Source: Lepidodermella squamata (taxonomy: Eukaryota > Gastrotricha). Taken from it: a stretch of 64,000 nt of DNA. Below are positions 21,875 to 32,423 of the stretch, piece by piece. The first letter of the stretch is position 1. Every line of letters starts with the position of its first letter. The stretch lies in NCBI GenBank assembly GCA_047495785.1, contig JBLDXI010000016.1, positions 248,001 through 312,000 on the forward strand, in the 5' to 3' direction. Made by a program: the position numbers and the translations under genes. Under the pieces are notes generated by a model. It saw nothing but the letters and a program-made list of their open reading frames with translations. It was not told where the DNA came from and made no database searches.

Positions 21875-23119
21875 AAGAGTATTCTCATGCGACATCAATA
21901 CTCTTGATATTTTTACTCTGCTTTTGCTGTAATAACAGATGTGTTTTGTGCGGAATTTACTGGTTCTCTTCTTCATTCAAGAAATAATTCTTTACCTGTC
22001 ATAATAAATGCAATACCATCAATTGTTCGCGGGCTTTTGAACAGGGAGAGTGTCATAAATTAATATACAGCTTAAATCAAGAAGCGCTTAATTACTCAAA
22101 ATCAAGTCTCTCTTTACAATCTTTTTGCCTTTTCAAGCGGCTGAGTTGTTTTCGATGAACACCGACAACTTTGACCAGCCGATTTACAGTCAGAAGAACA
22201 TTTACTGTAATTTTACTTTACTGAAAAGTGCCCTGGCGCCCTCGAAAGCTTAAAACGGCCCTGGTCAGCCTGTACCATTATTCTTTAATCATCCTATTGC
22301 ATACACAACTGAATAGCCAATGGATAGTCAATAGTCATATATTTTATATTTTTCAATTAGGTAACCATTGTGACAGCCTTTGAGGTCGGAAAAAAGCATA
22401 GGATGGTAACCGCGCACGCATTAAAACTAGCCATTATGAAAGATTCTCCTAGGTAGAGCCGGTAGAGCAATAGGTAGTGCTTAATTAGCACTGCTCATCC
22501 TCCACTGCTCAAAGGCAAGAGCAGTTATGCCACTGAGGACGCTAAATGCACCTTCAAACCCGAAGGGAGCTTGGCGGCGACTCGTCGGATCATATCCTGG
22601 GGGTTTCGCCGCGTAGAAAACTCTGGTAGCAAAAGTTTTTTTCGTCAAGCGAAAGCGAAGCACATGATAACCACAGTTTTACGATTTTCCGAGCTGCTCA
22701 ACCCTCAGGATATGATCGGATGATTCGCCGGCAAGGCCCTATCGCGCGGTATTTACAAAAAAAATCCGACATTCAGAACGGTTAGCACTGAATAATGCAG
22801 TGGGACATAAAGATTTTGGCATTGCCTGCTCTTGAACGGGGAATCTGGTTATCCAGAGAAACAACGCCCCAACTCAAAATGCAATCCGTCGAGGTTGAGT
22901 GCGTCTTCAGGGATCATAGATTAATGTAACCTATCCCGTTTTGAGTTATTATGCCATCAGTCAACAACTCGGGGCTGGAGGTTCAAAGTCGAACTTTCCC
23001 GCATGATAACGAGTTATCACATAGCGAAAACACACAGCTGATATGACTGGAACAATTATCATATTCAGTGAGCTGGAACATTTAGATAAACTTGAAACAA
23101 CTCTCTTCAAAACCATCAA
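21875..23119. other. Intergenic, upstream of the oxygenase gene
   Basis: No gene seen. Short frames such as 22481-22663 have no support. The promoter of the oxygenase gene should lie in the last few hundred bases. Confidence 0.35.
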
Positions 23120-24102
23120 ATGTTTAGCGAAATACACGTTGTTGATTTGTCAAAGGAACCGCAAATAGCGGCTAAGGAACTCTACCAATCTTTCACAACC
23201 AGCGGATTTGCCTATGTCGTTAACCATGGCGTACCGCAAGAACTTACCGACAAACTGGAGAAATTTGCCCACGAATATTTCGCCCTGCCAGAGGAGATTA
23301 AAATGCGATCGGCGAAGAAGCATTTCAACCATGAGAGCAACAACGTCTACCGCGGGTATTTCCCCCTCCAACTGAATGCCGACTCTTGGAAAGAAGGCTT
23401 TGAAATCGGCGACCAGGAGACAAACGAAACCTACAAGCCTATCTATCGCCGAGATTTGGTTTACTACGAAAAAAACACATGGCCAAATACTGGTAACCCT
23501 GATTGGGACGCTGAGTTCAAACAGGTGATGATTGAGAACTACAACGCGAGGTCTCAGCTCGGAATTCGGCTCATGCGGCTCGTCGCGATCGCCTTCAATC
23601 TACCCGAGGACTATTTCGACCGCTACTACAACCAACACATCGCAACTTTTCGAATCAGCACTACCCTTACAATGATAATGTCAACAAATCCACCTTAAGT
23701 TGTCTGGAGCATGTGGATTCAGTGCCGTTGACTATGCTATACCAGGACTCGTTCGGCGGTCTTCAGGTTCAGAATCCTAAGGGCGAATGGATTGACGCTC
23801 CTTTCATCCCTGGGTCATTTGTTATCAATGTTGGGAAAACTCTGGAGAAATGGTCTGGTATGAAGCTGAAGGCGACTTTGCACCGAGTTTTGGGTGTTAA
23901 GGGCGACCGCTATTCGATTGCGATGTTTTTCACGCCGAATCCTAATATATTGATCGAGCCCTTTCAAGGTAACGATGATGGAGTTCCGTTCGAGCCGTTC
24001 ACCTATGGGGAGTTTGGCTACAAGGTTTTCATGCAGTATGCTGAGTACCAAGGCCAACTTGGGTTATTGGCTGATAATGAAAAAATCGATGGAAACGTTT
24101 GA
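23120..24102 (+). pseudogene. Intronless 2-oxoglutarate/Fe(II) oxygenase (IPNS/DAO type), one frameshift
   Basis: The first half (23120 to about 23650) shows the DIOX_N signature IHVVDLS, SGFAYVVNHGVPQEL and ALPEEIK. The second half has the Fe-binding His and Asp in SCLEHVDSV (about residues 198 and 200), QDSFGGLQV, the distal His in LHRVLG (about 255) and the 2OG-binding R-x-S in DRYSIAMFF (about 264). The two halves are in different frames. Restoring a single base near 23653, beside a TTTTCG run, gives one 327-aa frame through NQHYPY, the normal family length. No intron is seen, unlike nearly all neighbours. All catalytic residues survive, so this is either a very recent pseudogene or an assembly error. 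Substrate unknown. Origin by transfer from bacteria or fungi, or by retroposition, is possible. Confidence 0.8.
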
Positions 24103-24637
24103 GATTGTAATAATGTTGATTCTAATTCTTTGATAAATTTGTTATCACGAGGAATTTTCAAGATTTTTTTGTTGAAAAGACAAATGAAAGAGACTGCACG
24201 TAAAAAAAGAACATGGCAACATATGGCATGACTGGTGAAAATATTTGTTTCTAGACCCTTTCTAGACCCTTTCTAGAGTTACGAAGGCATATTATAAGAT
24301 ACGGTCTGGAGGGAATTGAATATTTCCGAGTCCATGTGGTTCTTTGTAATAGGGTTAGTAATCGCACGCCGTGTCTCTTTAAACAAACTGCATAAGTAGT
24401 TTTGGCTCGCTCAAAATGTGAAATATTTAACGAAGAATAAATTTATTTGCACCTATTTTGGCAGATAAACATACAAACAGTGAATAGGTAACATAAGTCA
24501 CCACAAAGAAAAAGATCCGAAAATAACTCAGCCTATTCAGAAAATCATTCAGTAAAGCAAAAGCAGATCGAAAAAAGTTGTGTTAGTTATTTTGAAGTTC
24601 GCAATAGATTCTTGCGTGATCGCAGTTGATGTTACAG
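24103..24637. other. Intergenic between the oxygenase and gene C
   Basis: No gene. It contains short TTTCTAGACCC repeats near 24255-24275. The right part resembles 32220-32400, the corresponding 3' flank of gene D. Confidence 0.4.
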
Positions 24638-24885
24638 CTACATGCCTGCGTAGCATTTGAAAGGATCCGAGAACGGCGGGGTCGCATCCGACACCTGATA
24701 AGGAGCACAGTAAACACAAGTATCGAATAAACACATACTCAAAATTCAAAGCCGAAAGTATAAGTACCTCATTCGGCTTACATCCGAAATCTGCGCGTCG
24801 GCAGTCAGCGAAAGGCTTGCCTGGTACGTTGCGGTAGCAGCGGATGTATTTCTGTTCATAAGATTTCATTCATTATATTACATAT

Positions 24886-25033
24886 CGTTAGCGGCGCGCC
24901 AAAACAACCACTTAGATGATTCATTCGATCGTACTTGAAGTCGCCGAACGTAATGATAAAGTACGATAGGCCATTTGAGCACTGATTTTTTTCTACTCTC
25001 GATCGTACTATCCATTTTGGCGCGCCGCTAACG
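24886..25033. mobile_element. 148-bp MITE with 19-bp perfect inverted ends, ATAT target duplication
   Basis: Both ends carry CGTTAGCGGCGCGCCAAAA in inverted orientation. Flanks are ATAT at 24882-24885 and 25034-25037. The corresponding intron of gene D reads TACATATTGG with no insert, a clean empty site. The interior also has inverted CGATCGTAC words. Confidence 0.9.
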
Positions 25034-25942
25034 ATATTGGCCTTATCGTGACGTACCCAATTAAGATCAGCTCGATGATTACATGCCAGCAGATTGCGAC
25101 CAAAGGCAGCAAAAGTGTTGAACATCTGAAGCAACCTGCGCTTAACCGTATAAATATTCATATTTGTTGAGAACTCACGATTTTCTCCTCGCCGGCAGCA
25201 CAGCCTTGATCACCGGCAATGCAACGGAAACTCGAGCCTTTGATGCATTTCTTGGCGTTCTGCGGAAGAAAAAGCGTTAATTTGCCAAAAATTTGTATAA
25301 AAACTCACCCCCTTGTTGCAGTTGTCCGTGAAACGAGCTGGCCACTCCTTGAACGGGGTTTCGCCTTCCAGACAGTACGGCCTGCACGCTTCGAACTGAC
25401 CAGTTACCGAATTGATGCAACGCGACGCCAATTGAGCTATCGATAGATCATAGATATTGGAATAATTAAATCGCATTGAGCAGTGAAAGCGCTTTTGCTG
25501 TTGACTTACTGCAGTTTTTAATTCTGTCGAAGTTCTCACAGTCCCGAAGTCCACCATCACTCCAGCATTTCAAGTCAGAAAAATATACATTGCGGCACGC
25601 TTTTCCGGAGGCGTTGTAGTCGCCCCTTGGAAGGAGACTGTACTGAATGCTATACTCTTCGCGCCAGGGCTCGCAAGTCCCACCGGTTGCGGTCTTCGAA
25701 ATGAGCGAGCCTTCATAGTCACTTGCGATTGGAGTGATTCGGCATTCCCTGCTCAACTCGGTAGCTTTCACGCCTGGGCACGTTGCGAAGACCGTCACTG
25801 TAGCTTGCTGGCGCCACTCATATTTCTTTTTGGCAATGCTCGAGTAAACTAAAGCTTGATTTTGATTAGTTACAAAAGCACGGCCTTTTGCAGGTCCAGT
25901 TTCGCAAAACCTAAATGCGAGGAACAAATCAGCTATATAAAC

Positions 25943-27048
25943 CTTGGGACTGATACTGTATTGACGACTCAGCACTGGTTTAGCTCCATCAAATTCTTCA
26001 CAACGCATGACCCGTCCAAAGAATCGTTATCATGAAGTCGTTCAGAAATCGTGAAAAAAGCAGAACGAGAGGCTTTTTCAGGCATGTGCTGTTAACCTAT
26101 CTTAATCTGTTCTCACTTAACAAAATCAATTTACTTACTTAACAGCCTTGATGAACATTTCTAAAAATAGTACCCCAAAATGTACGATGATATGTGAAGA
26201 AAAAACGAAAGACTATTCGTAAGCCGTCTCATTGAGAGAAAAGCGGATTTCTCGCCTCAGTAATATTCACTCTGGATTATATTATATTTGTGCTCGATTG
26301 GCTAGAATTCAGAATATATTTTGAATCAGTACGAGCGAAGCGAGGGAATTTTCCGGATTTACCACTAAATTTTGCTCCAAAATCTCATAAAAATGACGAT
26401 ACAATTCCCAGACGTAACAATCTTAAAATCATTTCTGAAGTCTACCTCTTCTCATCTTGAGCCTTTGCCGAACTCTTGTTCGCCATCAACGAAATCGACC
26501 GAGCTTGAAGTACCAGTTAAAATAACGCTAATTGCATTCTCTTCGCAGAACTCAAAAGATAAGTAGCCTAGGCGAGCGTGGCGAGCGAAAAATTGTGATA
26601 ATGCAAGAGAGGGAAGCAATTTTCTGGATTAGGGAATGCATGGCTGCAGCCCTTTTACTGGCTACATTATGACTTATGACTGATACTTAGGCTAAAGATT
26701 GACAATTACTGAGTGCAGTAAACGTTCCCTTTACGACTAAGTGTGAAGCAGGGGGAGGGTTTAATTTTTTGGGGGGCGCATCTTTTCGCGAAGAGGGGGT
26801 AAGCTCATTAGCATATTTCATCTTACGGAATACGGACTATTGCTGATACGGGATACGGCTCCTCAGTTTTCTACCTTTTGAAATGAGCGAATGCGTGAAA
26901 ATGGTAGGTATTTCTAATGAGCTACAAACCGCATTTTCTACAAACAACATTATTGATTTTTTTCCCATCCCTGGATGATCCCCCATCCCCCTGAAGGTCG
27001 ACACTGGATAAGTGGCTATTGTCGAGTCCATACAGTTTTAGTCCCAAG
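25943..27048. mobile_element. 1.1-kb non-autonomous DNA transposon in an intron of gene C
   Basis: The left end CTTGGGACTGATACTGTATT and the right end, read inverted (CTTGGGACTAAAACTGTATG), form a terminal inverted repeat of about 25 bp. Flanks ATATAAAC and ATATCAAAAC look like a roughly 8-bp duplicated target; the orthologous intron in D is only 51 bp and lacks the element. An 8-bp duplication would fit hAT-type elements (inference). The interior has no transposase frame. Confidence 0.75.
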
Positions 27049-28808
27049 ATATCAAAACTAGTTTCCGCACTCTTACATGAATCCGGGAACTCTGCCTTCT
27101 GATCCCAAGCCTCTTATCATGATAAAGTTCATTCAATTGACGTTCACTGAAAGCAAAAATGTGAGAAAAAGATTCTCAAATAGACAGTTCTACCCACTGT
27201 AAGATTCTAGAGAGACCCATGTTGGGAAAGCGAACACCAATCCACTCGTATTTCCCTGGGAGAATTACAAGATGTAATCAAGGTAACAGGGATGAATATA
27301 TTTCGTACCGTGTTCACACGCCAAGAGCAATCAGTTGAATTTGTTGCGTTAATCGCGGGGGTCGTTATGCTTACGGTCGTACAGGGTGGAACGTAGACTT
27401 CGCCGCCGCAGCCATTCGCTACATCGGTCGGGAATGGAATTTCGCAAAAATCGCCGGCAAGGCCGATCGGGCAGAAACATTTCGTACAGTTCACGCTCGG
27501 ATTCGGGTAGCCGCCATTTTGGCATGTGATTTTCGGGTTCTTGCATGGAGCGGAATCTAAAAGCATACTCAATATGTTATTTGCAGAGGAGCGAACATCA
27601 AACTCACCGAAACAGTTGTATAATGAGTTCAGCTTCACCATGTCGAACAATGACAAAAAATTGGCTTGCCCCAAGCTCTTTATGTATCGCCGATCAGCCG
27701 GGTTCCATTCTGCCACACTGATATACGGATTACCTTTATTCAACTCCATCATAACGTTGAAGAGTGACTCGTAGTCAAACGGAGTCGCGTTGTAGTACGA
27801 TTGCGACGGGTTTATGGGGTAGCTGTTTAGAAAAATTCTAAGTCGATTTCTTAGCAGCAGAAGGACAACTAACGTATTCTCAGATCCAGAGTAGGGTGTG
27901 ACATATTGACCGCGATCTGGTCGCCTGAGCTCATACGTTAGCCCAAGGACGTAGCCGATTTTCCTTATCGCAAATGGAACCTGATTGAAATGTGATGAAA
28001 TTATTTTTGCCGTTGAGGCTATTGAGACTAACCGCGAGAGGCCTCCGCGAGTCGTCGTCGTAATTCGCTACGGCAAGTAACTTTTGAGGATATTGAACGC
28101 TATGGAAACCAAACGCGCCCCTTAGAAGCAGTGCAGAATAGACGTTTAATTACAATGCTGGGATAAGGTAACACACCCTTCCTTAAAGAATAGAATCGAG
28201 TTGGATGTATTCAGATCGATAGACGCTTCAGGTCTTTCCTCGAACCGGAGGCAGGTGACCGATTCGAGTTGTGCTATGGCTCGCCTAATAACGCTCCTAT
28301 CAAGCTCAGCTGTCAGGTGGATATTAGGTGAAAAATAGAGCGAAATAAGTTTCCAGTCAGATTAACCCACAATTAATTAAATCGAGGCAACTGCTTTCAT
28401 CTTTGCAAGTCCCGCTTTTCACGGTTTTGTTATTGAATGCGTAAGGTATCGGCAATGGCCATGGTTTAGCCGGCGGTTGGCCGGGAGTGTAGCCGTCATT
28501 AAAGTCCGCGTACATTGTCGCCACTCGAACTGTTGGGCTACCGCCGTAAAAGAAGCTTAGAGTTAAATTCTGGGTCCACTCCCTTCCAGAGGAGAAGCGG
28601 TGAAAGAGCGAGCAAGCCAACACAAGTAAAATGAGGCGCGCTGTCATCACTGATCAATGAGCGAATTTGCTAGATTTAGCTGAAAGAAATTACTAGTGAA
28701 TGTTTTCAAATAAATTAAATGAAATGGCATTTTTAAGTTTCAAATCAACGGGAGCGCGAATAGCACGTGCCCAACATGTTGTTTATCAAATATCGAGCAC
28801 CACACGCG

Positions 28809-28830
28809 ACACACACACACACACACACAC
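28809..28830. repeat. (AC)n microsatellite upstream of gene C
   Basis: A run of eleven AC dinucleotides. The duplicated upstream region of gene D (about 35309-35320) has only a short ACACAC tract, so the repeat expanded after duplication. Confidence 0.9.
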
Positions 28831-29307
28831 TTAACCTTGCATTTGTCAATGAATGACCGCTGACGAAAAACGTTGAATGTTTGAACATGTTAAAAACGAG
28901 AAAAATAACAAAAGGCACAGGGCGTTAAGAGGGGAAAATCGCATCATATATATTAAAAAAATCAAATAATAAAACAAAATACAAAATACAAAATTCAAAA
29001 TACCGCGAAATTCCAACCGATCAATGCCGTATTCCATCCGACAACCAAAATGTGACTGAAACCTGATGCCGACTTGCTTTTTGACATTTTCAAAAAATAG
29101 CAGTAAAAAAGTCGCCATAAATCTTTCACCGTATTCCTGGAATTCCTTCGGTGGGGAGGGAACACCGAACAGGTGTTTGAGGGTATGGCGAGGGTACCTT
29201 TTCGTAAGCAAAAGAACAGCCATCGCTTCTCAAAACCGGCCTAGGAGTTTTTCGTCGGGTTAAATCCCGCATCTGGGCGTCATCTAGCTAATTATTTTCG
29301 CCCCGGC

Positions 29308-30755
29308 ATGCAATCTGAGCGGTCAATCCGCAACTGGCTCGCCAAAGTTTCCTTTAAACCCGACTTGAATTACAATGTGCTGAGGTTACTGGAAAAAATA
29401 CGAGAGAGATCTCCAAAGTTAGGAAGGTATTACGCAATCGATATCGATGCTATGTCGGTGGAAAAAGCGGAATATTTCCACTGTGGTAGTAAAACTATTC
29501 ACGGGCTGATCGATGCAGGTAAATTCAATTCCTTACCCGAAATTTCCTCGCGAAGTCATCTCGCCCCTCGCGAAGCCCTCGTAATCGAGGCTGTGGCTCT
29601 AAGTGGATTGGTTACCTATCCGATTGGCGTCCTTTTCCTCGAGCATACCAATGAATCCATTCAAACGGCGGTATTGCAAAAGGTTCGTGCTGAATTTCGA
29701 TCACGTGGCCTGGTACCACTCGTTTGTACCGCTGATGGCCATAGGGCCAACTTGGCAACGTCGGCCAACCTTAGCGCTGTTCCACTAAATATTCCGACAG
29801 ACATTCATCGGAATTTCAGTCAGCGACTGATGAGTCGATGTTTTGGTCCCAGGACGCTTCTCATTGCATGAAGCTCCTCCGCGGTCTTTTCGCGAATTGG
29901 CGAGCTATTACTTTCAGGTTTTCAGCGAGAGCGTCGCTAATGCGCTGAAAACATTGCGCGAGTTGAGATATTCCAAGTTCCGGGATTCGGAAGAAACTGA
30001 GATTTACTGTCGTATAATAAATAACGTATGGGACTGTCTGAACCAGCGGTCATTTAATGACCGAAATCCGAATCGTCACACCGTGACTAAAAAAGCATTT
30101 GATTACTGGAAATCGAAGGTAAATGAAGCAATTGACGTTTTGCTTAGCCTCAGAGATTTGCGTGATAACATGGCAGTGGTTAGCAGTTTGAAATGTGGTG
30201 TTGTTGGCATGGTTACTGCTTGCCGAACAGCAATTCGTGTCGTGGAACATTTGCTGTTCAACTGCAATTTCGAAAATGTTCCCACTTTCTTTCTTCTACA
30301 AGATACCCTCGAAATGACATTCGCATTTGTGAGGCAGTTCAACGGGTTTGCTGCTAATCCAAGCCCTGAAAGGCTATTGGCGGCTTTGAGAGGCTATGTG
30401 TTGCAAAGATTCGTCTTCGCCAAAGGTGTGCAGAAAATGATCCGCCTTAATGAGCTGAACATATTCGATTTCGCTGAATATAACGGAGCGGACAAAAATG
30501 GAGTGAATTCAGACGGTGAAATGGACTTCAAAAGCTGGGAAGAAATAGAAGAGCTAGACGCAAAAGGCGATTTTAGAGTCAAGATTGTTTCTCATCTATC
30601 ACGGATGAAGTACAGTCGTATATTGCCGGCTTCGTTATCAAAAAGCTTCAACTCCACAAATTGAGTTGTAAAAGTTGTTTGGACTGCCTTGAAAACGATA
30701 TCCTCGCAACGCCACATCGATTGATATCGAACAATCAGCGATCAAACCACAAAAA
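29308..30755 (+). mobile_element. P-element/THAP9-type transposase relic
   Basis: Fragments in three frames follow the order of a P-superfamily transposase: an N-terminal RNase-H-like part (YYAIDIDAMSVEKAEYF, ALVIEAVALSG, VCTADGHRAN), then DASHCMKLLRGLFANWRAI in a second frame, then a helical core including FDYWKSKVNEAIDVL, then the typical LQDTLEMTFAFVRQFNG and NPSPERLLAALRGYV, and finally YIAGFVIKKL with CKSCLDCL in a shifted frame near 30615-30690. Several frame changes mean it is dead. No terminal inverted repeats were found, and the N-terminal THAP finger is missing. It sits between tandem copies C and D. Confidence 0.8.
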
Positions 30756-31489
30756 CAGGTAATTTTTCCAATTTATAATATATTTTAAAACAATATTTTG
30801 GCTTTCAGGTTGGTCAGGCCATCTCTCCCAGTTTGTCGAATAGTTCGCTTAGTTCATCATTTCGTGCACATGAACAAGGAGGACATTTTGAAATCGAAAA
30901 CCCTAGTCAATAAGATTACAACTTGGTTGTTTTATGCTACGCTGTCAAGGCCAAATCTACTAGGTGGGCTTTGCTCGGCGGTAGAGCAGGCTGAAGGAAG
31001 GTCGCCTCATTCCCAACAATAATTATTTAAATCTATAGTTTCAATCGCCTCAATCATTTTTCTAAAGAAAATCGTGCCTGAGCCACGTCTGGGAAACAAA
31101 ACTGCAACTAGAAAGCGCAAAGCAGCCCAGTTTGCAAGCGAGTAATGTTAACCAAATAGCGATTATTTGCGAATACATTTTGGAAACTGACTTTTTCCCA
31201 ATTCTGTAGAAAATCGACAAAAAATTGGTGCCAGGAATTTTCTTACTGATTCTGATAGTCAGCAAAATTCTCTGATAGCGGAACTATTTTACGAAAATTT
31301 CGAAAACTAACCACTTGGTTAAATCAGCCTTCGAAATCGATACTTTTTTCAATGCAAGTATGCGAGAGCTTACTCGCTGCAAGAGCGAGAAAAGTAAACA
31401 ACCACGCTCACTAATCCCTTACACATGATGCAATTTTACATTTTACACTATGTGAGAACTGTTTCCGATCTTGTAGTATTGTCTACATA
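30756..31489. other. Region 3' of the P-element relic
   Basis: A possible intron acceptor (GCTTTCAG, 30802-30809) precedes a 74-aa frame at 30798-31022 (KEDILKSKTLVNKITTWLFY) that might be a last piece of the transposon. Otherwise no gene. Confidence 0.3.
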
Positions 31490-31740
31490 TTGACTGCGCC
31501 AACATCCGTCTAGCTGCCCTGAAAGCGGTCCGCCAACGCCGCTTTGGCCCCAAGGCAAAACATTAGTTGACTGTCTATAAAACCTACGTCAGGACTCTGC
31601 TAGTATTTGGCAGCCCGGCGTGGCCTCAGGAAAAATCTTTGGCAAAAACTAGAAGTGCTACAAAATAACGCACTTCGGCAGGCCTTCAGGCTGCCACCTT
31701 GGTCAAACATAGCAGGAAACCTTGTAGGTTCGGAATCAAA
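31490..31740 (+). mobile_element. Jockey/CR1-like LINE remnant
   Basis: A broken frame reads AALKAVRQRRFGPKAKTLVD, then KLEVLQNNALRQAF and RLPPWS, the segment downstream of the RT fingers in Jockey-like elements. Stops interrupt it. Confidence 0.5.
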
Positions 31741-31764
31741 GGTCAAGTTCAATGAGGCCAGCAT

Positions 31765-31809
31765 TACTGATCAATAGGATACTGATCAATAGGATACTGA
31801 TCAATAGGA
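31765..31809. repeat. Three exact copies of a 15-bp tandem repeat
   Basis: TACTGATCAATAGGA occurs three times in tandem immediately after the LINE remnant, perhaps its 3' tail. Confidence 0.8.
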
Positions 31810-32423
31810 GAGGAAAAACGCCACCCCTGGTGGCAATGAAGCGCCACCTGACTGCCTTGGTGCATCTTGTGAGCCTGCGGTTGCCAGCAAAGCTTTCGCA
31901 ACACATAATGTAGTAGAATGTAAAAGAAACCCTTATGTTGAGTATAAATCGCAGCAAATTTTGAAATATTAGCCCAGATCAGTGGACTGAAAATGTGAAT
32001 GTTGAAGCATTATCATAGTCTTCTCTGAATAAATTTCGACGAAACACGAGTTCGCTTCGGATGATTCGGCCACGAAAAATTAGTAACCGAGAGCTAGGTT
32101 TTTTTCGTCTCTGCAAATTTTCTGGTTTTTTCGATTATTTACAGCTTCTACAGTTTCTAGGACAATTATTACTAAAACTTTGTGCAGAATCCAAAACCCG
32201 TTTTGTCGTATCATGGCATTTAAATCATTATTTTTGCATCAATTATGGCAGATAAGCATAACCAGCGAATAAGCCACATAAGTCACCACAAAGACAACAT
32301 TGTGAAAGTTTTCGACCATTTGTAAACATAGTTATATTTCAGTAATGCATAAGCAGATCAAGACAAGTTATGATATATTACAGTTCGTAAAAGACCCTAG
32401 CGTCGTTGCAGTTGATGAAACAG
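31810..32423. other. Intergenic 3' of gene D
   Basis: No gene. The last 200 bp resemble the 3' flank of gene C. Confidence 0.4.

Larger units (their letters stand above)
24638..28647 (-). pseudogene. Astacin-like/EGF/CUB/kringle gene C (duplicate of D, stops in CUB exon)
   Basis: Nearly all exons of gene D are present and very similar, from MTARLILLVLACSLFHRF (ATG at 28647) to FKCYAGM and a TAG at 24638. The zinc region reads IRKIGYVLGLTYELRRPDR: the three histidines of HExxHxxGxxH are Arg, Tyr and Tyr and the Glu is Lys. The EGF reads CFCPIGLAGDFC, and the kringle contains SDYEG and CEPW. The CUB exon aligned to D has two in-frame stops: TAG at 27190-27192 and TGA at 27133-27135, the latter replacing a Cys codon. 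Its introns also contain two insertions absent from D. Probably a pseudogene; alternative splicing around the CUB exon is not excluded. Confidence 0.8.

Noticed and set aside
22440-22760. tRNA or structured RNA
   Set aside because: Some short GC-rich words, but no cloverleaf or box B could be found.
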